Assembly (NCBI GenBank): GCA_964023205.1
Contig: OZ026851.1
Coordinates: 11,697,637-11,761,636 of the forward strand
DNA length: 64,000 nt
Source: Lutraria lutraria
Lineage: Eukaryota > Mollusca > Bivalvia > Venerida > Mactridae
Direction: 5' to 3'
The notes below the pieces were generated by a model. It saw nothing but the letters and a program-made list of their open reading frames with translations. It was not told the DNA's origin and ran no database searches. Positions 36,801 to 50,457 of the stretch are shown here, one piece after another. The translations under genes were made by a program, and so were the position numbers. Each line of letters starts with the position of its first letter. The first letter of the stretch is position 1.

Positions 36801-39800
36801 TAATAATGTCATTGAACCCAAAATAAGAAAGTTTTTTCGCGTGACTTCTATGGTGTGCATTCTAATAATGTCTTTGGATCCCAAAAGAAGAATATTTTGT
36901 TGCGTGACTTCTATTGTGTCTATTCTAATAATTACAATTAACCCAAAATAAGAAGATTTGTTCGTGTGACTTCTATGGTGTGCAGTCCAATAATTACAAT
37001 TAACCCAAAATAAAAAGATTTGTTCGTGTGACTTCTATGATGTGCATTCTAATAATGTCTTTGGACCCCAAAAAAAGAATATTTTGTCGCGTGACTTCTA
37101 TGGTGTGTATTCTAATAATGTCATTGAACCCAAAATAAGAAGGTTTTGTCGCGTGACATCAATGATGTACTTTCTAATAATTACAATTAACCCAAAATAA
37201 GAAGATTTGTGCGTGTGACTTCTATGGTGTGCATTCTAATAATGTCATTAAACCCAAAATAAGAATATTTTGTAGCGTGACTTCTATGGTGTGCATTCTT
37301 ATAATATCATTAAACCCAAAATCAGAAGATTTGTTCGTGTGACTTCTATGGTGTGCATTCTAATTATATCATTGAACCCAAAATCAGAATGTTTTGTCGC
37401 GTGACTTCTATGGTGTGCATTCTAATAATGTCATTGAACCCAAAATCAGAAGGTTTTGTTGCGTGACTTCTATGGTGTGCATTCTAATAATGTCATTGAA
37501 CCCAAAATAAGAAGGTTTCGTCGCGTGACTTCTATGGTGTGCATTCTAATAATGTCTTGGACCCTAAAAAAAGAATATTTTGTCGCGTGACTTCTATGGT
37601 GTGTATTTTAATAATGTTTTTAAATCCAAAATAAGAAGGTTTTGTCGCGTGTCTTCAATGGTGTGTACTTTGTAATAATTACAATTAACCCAAAATAAGA
37701 AGATTTGTTCCTGTGACTTCTATGGTGTGCATTCTAATAATTACAATTAACCCAAAATAAGAAGATTTCTTTGTGTGATTTCTATGGTGTGCATTCTAAT
37801 AATGTCATTGAACCCAAAATAAGAAGGTTTTGTCGCGTGACTTCTATGGTGTGCATTCTAATAATGTCTTTGAACCCCAAAAAAAGAATATTTTGTCGCG
37901 TGACTTCTATGGTGTGCATTCTAATAATGTCGTTAAACCCACCATGAGAAGATTTTGTTGCGTGACTTCTATGGGTGTGCATTCTAATAATGTCTTTGGA
38001 CCCAAAAAAAAAGAATATTTTGTCGCGTAACTTCTATGGTGTGCATTCTAATAATGTCATTGAACCCAAATGAAGAAGGTTTTGTCGCGTGACTTCTATG
38101 GTGTGCATTCTAATAATGTCTTTGAACCCCAAAAAAAGAATATTTTGTCGCGTGACTTCTATGGTGTGCATTCTAATAATGTCGTTAAACCCACCATGAG
38201 AAGATTTTGTCGCGTGACTTCTATGGTGTGCATTCTTATAATATCATTAAACCCAAAATAAGAAGATTTGTTCGTGTGACTTCTATGGTGTGCAGTCCAA
38301 TAATTACAATTAACCCAAAATAAAAAAATGTCTTCGTGTGACTTCTATGGTGTGCATTCTAATAATGTCATTGAACCCAAAATAAGAAGATTTTGTCGCG
38401 TGACTTCTATGGTGTGTATTCTAATAATGTCATTGAACCCAAAATAAGAAAGTTTTGTCGCGTGACTTCTATGGTGTGTATTCTAATAATGTCATTGAAC
38501 CCAAAATAAGAAGGTTTTGTCGCGTGACTTCTATGGTGTGCATTCTAATAATGTCATTGAACCCAAAATAAGATGGTTTTTCGCGTGACTTCTATGATGT
38601 GTATTCTAATAATGTCATTGAACCCAAATGAAGAAGGTTTTGTCGCGTGACTTCTATGGTGTGTATTCTAATAATGTCATTGAACCCAAAATAAGAAGGT
38701 TTTGTCGCGTGACTTCTATGGTGTGCATTCTAATAATGTCATTGAACCCAAAATAAGAAAGTTTTGTCGCGTGACTTCTATGGTGTGCATTCTAATAATG
38801 TCGTTAAATCCACCATGAGAAGATTTTGTTGTGAGACTTCTATAGTGTGCATTCTAATAATGTCTTTGGACCGAAAAAAACTGAATATTTTGTCGCGTGA
38901 CTTCTATGGTGTGCATTCTAATAATGTCATTGAACCCAAAATAAGATGGTTTTGTCGCGTGACTTCTATGATGTGCATTCTAATAATGTCATTGAACCCA
39001 AAATAAGAAGGTTTTGTCGCGTGACTTCTATGGTGTGCATTCTAATAATGTCATTGAACCCAAATGAATAAGGTTTTGTCGCGTGACTTCTATGGTGTGT
39101 ATTCTAATAATGTCATTGAACCCAAAATAAGAAGGTTTTGTCGCGTGACTTCTATGGTGTGCATTTTAATAATGTCATTGAACCCAAAATAAGAAGGTTT
39201 TGTCGCGTGACTTCTATGGTGTGCATTCCAATAATGTCATTGAACCCAAAATAAGAAGGTTTTGTGGCGTGACTTCTATGGTGTGTATTCCAATAATGTC
39301 ATTAAACCCAAAATAAGAAGATTTTGTAGCGTGACTTCAATGGTGTGCATTCTAATAATTAAAACTAACCCAAAATAAGAAGATTTGTTCGGGTGACTTC
39401 TATGGTGTGCATTCTAATAATGTCATTGAACCCAAAATAAGAAGGTTTTGTCGCGTGACTTCTATGGTGTGCATTCTAATAATGTCATTGAACCCAAAAT
39501 AAGAAGGTTTTGTCGCGTGACTTCTATGGTGTGCATTCCAATAATGTCATTGAACCCAAAATAAGAAGGTTTTGTGGCGTGACTTCTATGGTGTGTATTC
39601 CAATAATGTCATTAAACCCAAAATAAGAATATTTTGTCGCGTGACTTCTATGGTGTGCATTCTTATAATATCATTAAACCCAAAATAAGAAGATTTGTTC
39701 GTGTGACTTCTATGGTGTGCAGTCCAATAATTACAATTAACCCAAAATAAAAAAAATTGTTCGTGTGACTTCTATGGTGTGCATTTTAATAATGTCATTG

Positions 39801-40967
39801 AACCCAAAATAACAATATTTTGTCGCGTGACTTCTATGGTGTGTATTCTAATAATGTCATTGAACCCAATATAAGAAGGTTTTGTCGCGTGACTTCTATG
39901 GTGTGCATTCTAATAATGTCATTAAACCCAAAATAAGAAGGTTTTGTCGCGTGACTTCTATGGTGTGCATTCTAATAATGTCATTAAACCCAAAATAAGA
40001 AGGTTTTGTCGCGTGACTTCTATGGTGTGCATTCTAATAATGTCATTGAACCTTAAATAAGATGGTTTTGTCGCGTGACTTCTATGGTGTGCATTCTAAT
40101 AATGTCATTGAACCCCAAATAAGAAGGTTTTGTCGCGTGACTTCTATTGTGTGCATTCTAATAATGTCATTAAACCCAAAATAACAATATTTTGTCGCGT
40201 GACTTCTATGGTGTGTATTCTAATAATGTCATTGAACGCAAAATAAGATGGTTTTGTCGCGTGACTTCTATGATGTGTATTCTAATAATGTCATTGAACC
40301 CAAAATAAGAAGGTTTTGTCGCGTGACTTCTATGGTGTGCATTCTAATAATGTCTTTGAACCCAAATGAAGAAGGTTTTGTCGCGTGACTTCTATGGTGT
40401 GCATTCTAATAATGTCTTTGGACCCCAAAAAAATAATATTTTGTCGCGTGACTTCTATGGTGTGCATTCTAATAATGTCATTAAACCCAAAATAAGAAGG
40501 TTTTGTCGCGTGACATCAATGGTGTACTTTCTGATAATTACAATTAACCCAAAATAAGAAGATTTGTGCGTGTGACTTCTATGGTGTGCATTCTAATAAT
40601 GTCATTGAACCAAAAATAAGAAGGTTTTGTCGCGTGACTTCTATGGTGTGTATTCTAATAATGTCATTGAACCCAAAATCAGAAGGTTTTGTCGCGTGAC
40701 TTCTATGGTGTGCATTACAATAATGTCTTTAGACCCCAAAAAAAGAATATTTTGTCGCGTGACTTCTATGGTGTGTATTCTAATAATGTCATTGAACCCA
40801 AAATAAGAATATTTTGTCGCGTGACTTCTATGGTGTGTATTCTAATAATGTCATTGAACGCAAAATAAGATGGTTTTGTCGCGTGACTTCTATGGTGTGT
40901 ATTCTAATAATGTCATTAAACCCAAAATAAGAAGATTTTGTCGCGTGACTTCTATGGTGTGTATTCT
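27841..40967 (+). repeat. Satellite, rearranged copies of the 3676-type phrases
   Basis: Same subtypes and phrases as 11-27 kb, with displacement 2368 between markers at 27576 and 29944 and irregular spacing after that (31377, 34055, 35985, 37677). The marker dimer is absent beyond 37677, and from about 38.0 kb simple runs of type A monomers become more frequent. This is a change of domain. Confidence 0.8.
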
Positions 40968-41963
40968 AATAATGTCATTGAACCCCAAATAAGAAGGTTT
41001 TGTCGCGTGACTTCTATTGTGTGCATTCTAATAATGTCATTAAACCCAAAATAACAATATTTTGTCGCGTGACTTCTATGGTGTGCATTCTAATAATGTC
41101 ATTAAACCCAAAATAAGAAGGTTTTGTCGCGTGACTTCTATGGTGTGCATTCTAATAATGTCATTGAACCCAAAATAAGAAGGTTTTGTCGCATGACTTC
41201 TATGGTGTGCATTCTAATAATGTCATTGAACCCAAAATAAGAAGGTTTTGTCGCGTGACATCTATGGTGTGCATTCTAATAATGTCATTGAACCCAAAAT
41301 AAGAAGGTTTTGTCGCGTGACTTCTATGGTGTGTATTCAAATAATGTCATTAAACCCAAAATAAGAATATTTTGTCGCGTGACTTCTATGATGTGCATTC
41401 TTATAATATCATTAAACCCCAAATCAGAAGATTTGTTCGTGTGACTTCTATGGTGTGCATTCTAATAATGTCATTGAACTCAAAATCAGAAGGTTTTGTC
41501 GCGTGACTTCTATGGTGTGTATTCTAATTATATCATTGTACCCAAAATCAGAATGTTTTGTCGCGTGACTTCTATGGTGTGCATTCTAATAATGTCATTG
41601 AACCCAAAATCAGAAGGTTTTGTTGCGCGACTTCTATGGTGTGCATTCTAATAATGTCATTGAACCCAAAATAAGAAGGTTTCGTCGCGTGACTTCTATG
41701 GTGTGCATTCTAATAATGTCTTGGACCCTAAAAAAGAATATTTTGTCGCGTGACTTCTATGGTGTGTATTTTAATAATGTTTTTAAATCCAAAATAAGAA
41801 GGTTTTGTTCCTGTGACTTCTATGGTGTGCATTCTAATAATTACAATTAACCCAAAATAAGAAGATTTGTTTGTGTGATTTCTATGGTGTGCATTCTAAT
41901 AATGTCATTGAACCCAAAATAAGAAGGTTTTGTCGCGTGACTTCTATGGTGTGCATTCTAATA
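40968..41963 (+). repeat. 1305-bp displaced duplication, left member
   Basis: Matches 42273-43268 at 1305 bp. It includes GAACCCCAAATAAG (40981 and 42286) and a deletion junction, AAGGTTTTGTTCCTGTGAC, where the marker monomer found elsewhere is missing (near 41806 and 43111). Confidence 0.8.
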
Positions 41964-42272
41964 ATGTCTTTGAACCCCAAAAAAAGAATATTTTGTCGCG
42001 TGACTTCTATGGTGTGCATTCTAATAATGTCGTTAAACCCACCATGAGAAGATTTTGTTTCGTGACTTCTATGGGTGTGCATTCTAATAATGTCTTTGGA
42101 CCCAAAAAAAAAAATATTTTGTCGCGTAACTTCTATGGTGTGCATTCTAATAATGTCATTGAACCCAAAATAAGAAGGTTTTGTCGGGTGACTTCTATGG
42201 TGTGTATACTAATAATGTCATTGAACCCAAAATAAGAAGGTTTTGTCGCGTGACTTCTATGGTGTGCATTCT

Positions 42273-43268
42273 AATAATGTCATTGAACCCCAAATAAGAA
42301 GGTTTTGTCGCGTGACTTCTATTGTGTGCATTCTAATAATGTCATTAAACCCAAAATAACAATATTTTGTCGCGTGACTTCTATGGTGTGCATTCTAATA
42401 ATGTCATTAAACCCAAAATAAGAAGGTTTTGTCGCGTGACTTCTATGGTGTGCATTCTAATAATGTCATTGAACCCAAAATAAGAAGGTTTTGTCGCGTG
42501 ACTTCTATGGTGTGCATTCTAATAATGTCATTGAACCCAAAATAAGAAGGTTTTGTCGCGTGACATCTATGGTGTGCATTCTAATAATGTCATTGAACCC
42601 AAAATAAGAAGGTTTTGTCGCGTGACTTCTATGGTGTGTATTCAAATAATGTCATTAAACCCAAAATAAGAATATTTTGTCGCGTGACTTCTATGATGTG
42701 CATTCTTATAATATCATTAAACCCCAAATCAGAAGATTTGTTCGTGTGACTTCTATGGTGTGCATTCTAATAATGTCATTGAACTCAAAATCAGAAGGTT
42801 TTGTCGCGTGACTTCTATGGTGTGTATTCTAATTATATCATTGAACCCAAAATCAGAATGTTTTGTCGCGTGACTTCTATGGTGTGCATTCTAATAATGT
42901 CATTGAACCCAAAATCAGAAGGTTTTGTTGCGCGACTTCTATGGTGTGCATTCTAATAATGTCATTGAACCCAAAATAAGAAGGTTTCGTCGCGTGACTT
43001 CTATGGTGTGCATTCTAATAATGTCTTGGACCCTAAAAAAGAATATTTTGTCGCGTGACTTCTATGGTGTGTATTTTAATAATGTTTTTAAATCCAAAAT
43101 AAGAAGGTTTTGTTCCTGTGACTTCTATGGTGTGCATTCTAATAATTACAATTAACCCAAAATAAGAAGATTTGTTTGTGTGATTTCTATGGTGTGCATT
43201 CTAATAATGTCATTGAACCCAAAATAAGAAGGTTTTGTCGCGTGACTTCTATGGTGTGCATTCTAATA
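42273..43268 (+). repeat. 1305-bp displaced duplication, right member
   Basis: Partner of 40968-41963. The match ends at 43268, where GTCATTAAACCCAC replaces GTCTTTGAACCCC. Confidence 0.8.
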
Positions 43269-44365
43269 ATGTCATTAAACCCACAATGAGAAGATTTTGT
43301 CGCGTGACTTCTATGGTGTGCATTCTAATAATGTCATTGAACCCAAAATAAGAAGGTTTTGTCGCGTGACTTCTATGGTGTGCATTCCAATAATGTCATT
43401 GAACCCAAAATAAGAAGGTTTTGTGGCGTGACTTCTATGGTGTGTATTCCAATAATGTCATTAAACCCAAAATAAGAAGATTTTGTAGCGTGACTTCAAT
43501 GGTGTGCATTCTAATAATTAAAACTAACCCAAAATAAGAAGATTTGTTCGGGTGACTTCTATGGTGTGCATTCTAATAATGTCATTGAACCCAAAATAAG
43601 AAGGTTTTGTCGCGTGACTTCTATGGTGTGCATTCTAATAATGTCATTGAACCCAAAATAAGAAGGTTTTGTCGCGTGACTTCTATGGTGTGCATTCCAA
43701 TAATGTCATTGAACCCAAAATAAGAAGGTTTTGTGGCGTGACTTCTATGGTGTGTATTCCAATAATGTCATTAAACCCAAAATAAGAATATTTTGTCGCG
43801 TGACTTCTATGGTGTGCATTCTTATAATATCATTAAACCCAAAATAAGAAGATTTGTTCGTGTGACTTCTATGGTGTGCAGTCCAATAATTACAATTAAC
43901 CCAAAATAAAAAAAATTGTTCGTGTGACTTCTATGGTGTGCATTTTAATAATGTCATTGAACCCAAAATAACAATATTTTGTCGCGTGACTTCTATGGTG
44001 TGTATTCTAATAATGTCATTGAACCCAATATAAGAAGGTTTTGTCGCGTGACTTCTATGGTGTGCATTCTAATAATGTCATTAAACCCAAAATAACAATA
44101 TTTTGTCGCGTGACTTCTATGGTGTGCATTCTAATAATGTCATTAAACCCAAAATAAGAAGGTTTTGTCGCGTGACTTCTATGGTGTGCATTCTAATAAT
44201 GTCATTGAACCTTAAATAAGATGGTTTTCTCGCGTGACTTCTATGATGTGTATTCTAATAATGTCATTGAACCCAAAATAAGAAGGTTTTGTCGCGTGAC
44301 TTCTATGGTGTGCATTCTAATAATGTCTTTGAACCCAAATGAAGAAGGTTTTGTCGCGTGACTTC
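43225..44365 (+). repeat. 6092-bp displaced duplication, left member
   Basis: Matches 49317-50457. Contains the rare ATTAAAACTAACCC monomer (scored at its AAAACTAACC, 43520; partners at 39361 and 49612). Confidence 0.8.
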
Positions 44366-44639
44366 TATGGTGTGCATTCTAATAATGTCTTTGGACCCCA
44401 AAAAAATAATATTTTGTCGCGTGACTTCTATGGTGTGCATTCTAATAATGTCATTAAACCCAAAATAGGAAGGTTTTGTCGCGTGACATCAATGGTGTAC
44501 TTTCTGATAATTACAATTAACCCAAAATAAGAAGATTTGTGCGTGTGACTTCTATGGTGTGCATTCTAATAATGTCATTGAACCAAAAATAAGAAGGTTT
44601 TGTCGCGTGACTTCTATGGTGTGTATTCTAATAATGTCA

Positions 44640-46228
44640 TTGAACCCAAAATAAGAAGGTTTTGTCGCGTGACTTCTATGGTGTGTATTCTAATAATGTC
44701 ATTGAACCCAAAATAAGAATATTTTGTCGCGTGACTTCTATGGTGTGTATTCTAATAATGTCATTGAACGCAAAATAAGATGGTTTTGTCGCGTGACTTC
44801 TATGGTGTGTATTCTAATAATGTCATTAAACCCAAAATAAGAAGATTTTGTCGCGTGACTTCTATGGTGTGTATTCTAATAATGTCATTGAACCCCAAAT
44901 AAGAAGGTTTTGTCGCGTGACTTCTATTGTGTGCATTCTAATAATGTCATTAAACCCAAAATAACAATATTTTGTCGCGTGACTTCTATGGTGTGCATTC
45001 TAATAATGTCATTAAACCCAAAATAAGAAGGTTTTGTCGCGTGACTTCTATGGTGTGCATTCTAATAATGTCATTGAACCCAAAATAAGAAGGTTTTGTC
45101 GCGTGACTTCTATGGTGTGCATTCTAATAATGTCATTGAACCCAAAATAAGAAGGTTTTGTCGCGTGACTTCTATGGTGTGCATTCTAATAATGTCATTG
45201 AACCCAAAATAAGAAGGTTTTGTCGCGTGACTTCTATGGTGTGTATTCAAATAATGTCATTAAACCCAAAATAAGAATATTTTGTCGCGTGACTTCTATG
45301 ATGTGCATTCTTATAATATCATTAAACCCCAAATCAGAAGATTTGTTCGTGTGACTTCTATGGTGTGCATTCTAATAATGTCATTGAACTCAAAATCAGA
45401 AGGTTTTGTCGCGTGACTTCTATGGTGTGTATTCTAATTATATCATTGAACCCAAAATCAGAATGTTTTGTCGCGTGACTTCTATGGTGTGCATTCTAAT
45501 AATGTCATTGAACCCAAAATCAGAAGGTTTTGTTGCGCGACTTCTATGGTGTGCATTCTAATAATGTCATTGAACCCAAAATAAGAAGGTTTCGTCGCGT
45601 GACTTCTATGGTGTGCATTCTAATAATGTCTTGGACCCTAAAAAAGAATATTTTGTCGCGTGACTTCTATGGTGTGTATTTTAATAATGTTTTTAAATCC
45701 AAAATAAGAAGGTTTTGTTCCTGTGACTTCTATGGTGTGCATTCTAATAATTACAATTAACCCAAAATAAGAAGATTTGTTTGTGTGATTTCTATGGTGT
45801 GCATTCTAATAATGTCATTGAACCCAAAATAAGAAGGTTTTGTCGCGTGACTTCTATGGTGTGCATTCTAATAATGTCTTTGAACCCCAAAAAAAGAATA
45901 TTTTGTCGAGTGACTTCTATGGTGTGCATTCTAATAATGTCGTTAAACCCACCATGAGAAGATTTTGTTTCGTGACTTCTATGGGTGTGCATTCTAATAA
46001 TGTCTTTGGACCCAAAAAAAAGAATATTTTGTCGCGTAACTTCTATGGTGTGCATTCTAATAATGTCATTGAACCCAAAATAAGAAGGTTTTGTCGGGTG
46101 ACTTCTATGGTGTGTATACTAATAATGTCATTGAACCCAAAATAAGAAGGTTTTGTCGCGTGACTTCTATGGTGTGCATTCTAATAATGTCATTAAACCC
46201 ACAATGAGAAGATTTTGTCGCGTGACTT
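44640..46228 (+). repeat. 3174-bp displaced duplication, left member
   Basis: Matches 47814-49402. Just upstream, the right-hand copy has two extra monomers (125 bp), so displacement changes from 3049 to 3174. Confidence 0.8.
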
Positions 46229-47485
46229 CAATGGTGTGCATTCTAATAATTACAACTAACCCAAAATAAGAAGATTTTGTTGCGTGACTTCTATGGGTGT
46301 GCATTCTAATAATGTCTTTGGACCCAAAAAAAAGAAGATTTTGTCGCGTGACTTCTATGGTGTGCATTCTAATAATGTCATTGAACCCAAAATAAGAAGG
46401 TTTTGTCGCGTGACTTCTATGGTGTGCATTCTAATAATGTCATTGAACCCAAAATAAGAAGGTTTTGTCGCGTGACTTCTATAGTGTGCATTCTAATAAT
46501 GTCATTAAACCCAAAATAAGAATATTTTGTCGCGTGACTTCTATGGTGTGCATTCTTATAATATCATTAAACCCAAAATAAGAAGATTTGTTCGTGTGAC
46601 TTCTATGGTGTGCATTCTAATAATTACAATTAACCCGAAATAAGCAGATTGGTTCGTGTGACTTCTATGGTGAGCATTCTAATAATGTCATTAAACCCAA
46701 AATAAGAAGGTTTTGTCGCGCGACTTCTATGGTGCGCATTCTAATAATGTCTTTGGACCCCAAAAAAAAGAATATTTTGTCGCGTGACTTCTATGGTGTG
46801 TATTCTAATAATGTCATTGAACCCAAAATAAGAAGGTTTTGTCGCGTGACTTCTATGGTGTGCATTCTAATCATTTCTTTGGACCCCAAAAAAAGAATGT
46901 TTTGTCGCGTGACTTCTATGGTGTGTATTCTAATAATGTCATTGAACCCAAAAAAAGAAGGTTTTGTCGCGTGACTTCTATGGTGTGCATTCTAATAATG
47001 TCATTGAACCCAAAATAAGAAGGTTTTGTCGCGTGACTTCTATGGTGTGCATTCTAATAATGTCTTTGAACCCCAAAAAAAAGAATATTTTGTCGCGTGA
47101 CTTCTATGGTGTGTATTCTAATAATGTCATTGAACCCAAAATAAGAAGGTTTTATCGCGTGACTTCAATGGTGTGCTTACTAATAATTACAATTAACCCA
47201 AAATAAGAAGATTTGTTCGTGTGACTTCTATGGTGTGCATTCTAATAATGTCATTGAACCCAAAATAAGAAGGTTTTGTCGCGTGACTTCTATCGTGTGC
47301 ATTCTAATAATGTCTTTGGACCCCAAAAAAAGAATATTTTGTCGCGTGACTTCTATGGTGTGTATTCTAATAATGCCATTAAACCCACAATGAGCATATT
47401 TTGTCGCGTGTCTTCAATGGTGTACTTTCTAATAATTACAATTAACCCAAAATAAGAAGATTTGTTCGTGTGACTTCTATGGTGT
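46125..47485 (+). repeat. 5843-bp displaced duplication, left member
   Basis: Matches roughly 51968-53328 with a few substitutions. Rare shared variants include AAGCAGATTGGTTCGTG and CTAATCATTTCTTTGGACC. The right-hand copy runs into the first 4267-bp unit. Confidence 0.8.
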
Positions 47486-47813
47486 GCATTTTAATAATGT
47501 CATTGAACCAAAAATAAGAAGGTTTTGTCGCGTGACTTCAATGGTGTACTTTCTGATAATTACAATTAACCCAAAATAAGAAGATTTGTGCGTGTGACTT
47601 CTATGGTGTGCATTCTAATAATGTCATTGAACCAAAAATAAGAAGGTTTTGTCGCGTGACTTCTATGGTGTGTATTCTAATAATGTCATTGAACCCAAAA
47701 TCAGAAGGTTTTGTCGCGTGACTTCTATGGTGTGCATTACAATAATGTCTTTAGACCCCAAAAAAAGAATATTTTGTCGCGTGACTTCTATGGTGTGTAT
47801 TCTAATAATGTCA

Positions 47814-49402
47814 TTGAACCCAAAATAAGAAGGTTTTGTCGCGTGACTTCTATGGTGTGTATTCTAATAATGTCATTGAACCCAAAATAAGAATATTTTG
47901 TCGCGTGACTTCTATGGTGTGTATTCTAATAATGTCATTGAACGCAAAATAAGATGGTTTTGTCGCGTGACTTCTATGGTGTGTATTCTAATAATGTCAT
48001 TAAACCCAAAATAAGAAGATTTTGTCGCGTGACTTCTATGGTGTGTATTCTAATAATGTCATTGAACCCCAAATAAGAAGGTTTTGTCGCGTGACTTCTA
48101 TTGTGTGCATTCTAATAATGTCATTAAACCCAAAATAACAATATTTTGTCGCGTGACTTCTATGGTGTGCATTCTAATAATGTCATTAAACCCAAAATAA
48201 GAAGGTTTTGTCGCGTGACTTCTATGGTGTGCATTCTAATAATGTCATTGAACCCAAAATAAGAAGGTTTTGTCGCGTGACTTCTATGGTGTGCATTCTA
48301 ATAATGTCATTGAACCCAAAATAAGAAGGTTTTGTCGCGTGACTTCTATGGTGTGCATTCTAATAATGTCATTGAACCCAAAATAAGAAGGTTTTGTCGC
48401 GTGACTTCTATGGTGTGTATTCAAATAATGTCATTAAACCCAAAATAAGAATATTTTGTCGCGTGACTTCTATGATGTGCATTCTTATAATATCATTAAA
48501 CCCCAAATCAGAAGATTTGTTCGTGTGACTTCTATGGTGTGCATTCTAATAATGTCATTGAACTCAAAATCAGAAGGTTTTGTCGCGTGACTTCTATGGT
48601 GTGTATTCTAATTATATCATTGAACCCAAAATCAGAATGTTTTGTCGCGTGACTTCTATGGTGTGCATTCTAATAATGTCATTGAACCCAAAATCAGAAG
48701 GTTTTGTTGCGCGACTTCTATGGTGTGCATTCTAATAATGTCATTGAACCCAAAATAAGAAGGTTTCGTCGCGTGACTTCTATGGTGTGCATTCTAATAA
48801 TGTCTTGGACCCTAAAAAAGAATATTTTGTCGCGTGACTTCTATGGTGTGTATTTTAATAATGTTTTTAAATCCAAAATAAGAAGGTTTTGTTCCTGTGA
48901 CTTCTATGGTGTGCATTCTAATAATTACAATTAACCCAAAATTAGAAGATTTGTTTGTGTGATTTCTATGGTGTGCATTCTAATAATGTCATTGAACCCA
49001 AAATAAGAAGGTTTTGTCGCGTGACTTCTATGGTGTGCATTCTAATAATGTCTTTGAACCCCAAAAAAAGAATATTTTGTCGCGTGACTTCTATGGTGTG
49101 CATTCTAATAATGTCGTTAAACCCACCATGAGAAGATTTTGTTTCGTGACTTCTATGGGTGTGCATTCTAATAATGTCTTTGGACCCAAAAAAAAGAATA
49201 TTTTGTCGCGTAACTTCTATGGTGTGCATTCTAATAATGTCATTGAACACAAAATAAGAAGGTTTTGTCGGGTGACTTCTATGGTGTGTATACTAATAAT
49301 GTCATTGAACCCAAAATAAGAAGGTTTTGTCGCGTGACTTCTATGGTGTGCATTCTAATAATGTCATTAAACCCACAATGAGAAGATTTTGTCGCGTGAC
49401 TT
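47814..49402 (+). repeat. 3174-bp displaced duplication, right member
   Basis: Partner of 44640-46228. It also carries the deletion junction near 48890, the fourth copy of that event. Confidence 0.8.
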
Positions 49403-50457
49403 CTATGGTGTGCATTCTAATAATGTCATTGAACCCAAAATAAGAAGGTTTTGTCGCGTGACTTCTATGGTGTGCATTCCAATAATGTCATTGAACCCAA
49501 AATAAGAAGGTTTTGTGGCGTGACTTCTATGGTGTGTATTCCAATAATGTCATTAAACCCAAAATAAGAAGATTTTGTAGCGTGACTTCAATGGTGTGCA
49601 TTCTAATAATTAAAACTAACCCAAAATAAGAAGATTTGTTCGGGTGACTTCTATGGTGTGCATTCTAATAATGTCATTGAACCCAAAATAAGAAGGTTTT
49701 GTCGCGTGACTTCTATGGTGTGCATTCTAATAATGTCATTGAACCCAAAATAAGAAGGTTTTGTCGCGTGACTTCTATGGTGTGCATTCCAATAATGTCA
49801 TTGAACCCAAAATAAGAAGGTTTTGTGGCGTGACTTCTATGGTGTGTATTCCAATAATGTCATTAAACCCAAAATAAGAATATTTTGTCGCGTGACTTCT
49901 ATGGTGTGCATTCTTATAATATCATTAAACCCAAAATAAGAAGATTTGTTCGTGTGACTTCTATGGTGTGCAGTCCAATAATTACAATTAACCCAAAATA
50001 AAAAAAATTGTTCGTGTGACTTCTATGGTGTGCATTTTAATAATGTCATTGAACCCAAAATAACAATATTTTGTCGCGTGACTTCTATGGTGTGTATTCT
50101 AATAATGTCATTGAACCCAATATAAGAAGGTTTTGTCGCGTGACTTCTATGGTGTGCATTCTAATAATGTCATTAAACCCAAAATAACAATATTTTGTCG
50201 CGTGACTTCTATGGTGTGCATTCTAATAATGTCATTAAACCCAAAATAAGAAGGTTTTGTCGCGTGACTTCTATGGTGTGCATTCTAATAATGTCATTGA
50301 ACCTTAAATAAGATGGTTTTCTCGCGTGACTTCTATGATGTGTATTCTAATAATGTCATTGAACCCAAAATAAGAAGGTTTTGTCGCGTGACTTCTATGG
50401 TGTGCATTCTAATAATGTCTTTGAACCCAAATGAAGAAGGTTTTGTCGCGTGACTTC
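49317..50457 (+). repeat. 6092-bp displaced duplication, right member
   Basis: Partner of 43225-44365. At 50457 the sequence switches to TGTATTCTAATAATGTCATT while the left copy continues into a type C monomer. Confidence 0.8.
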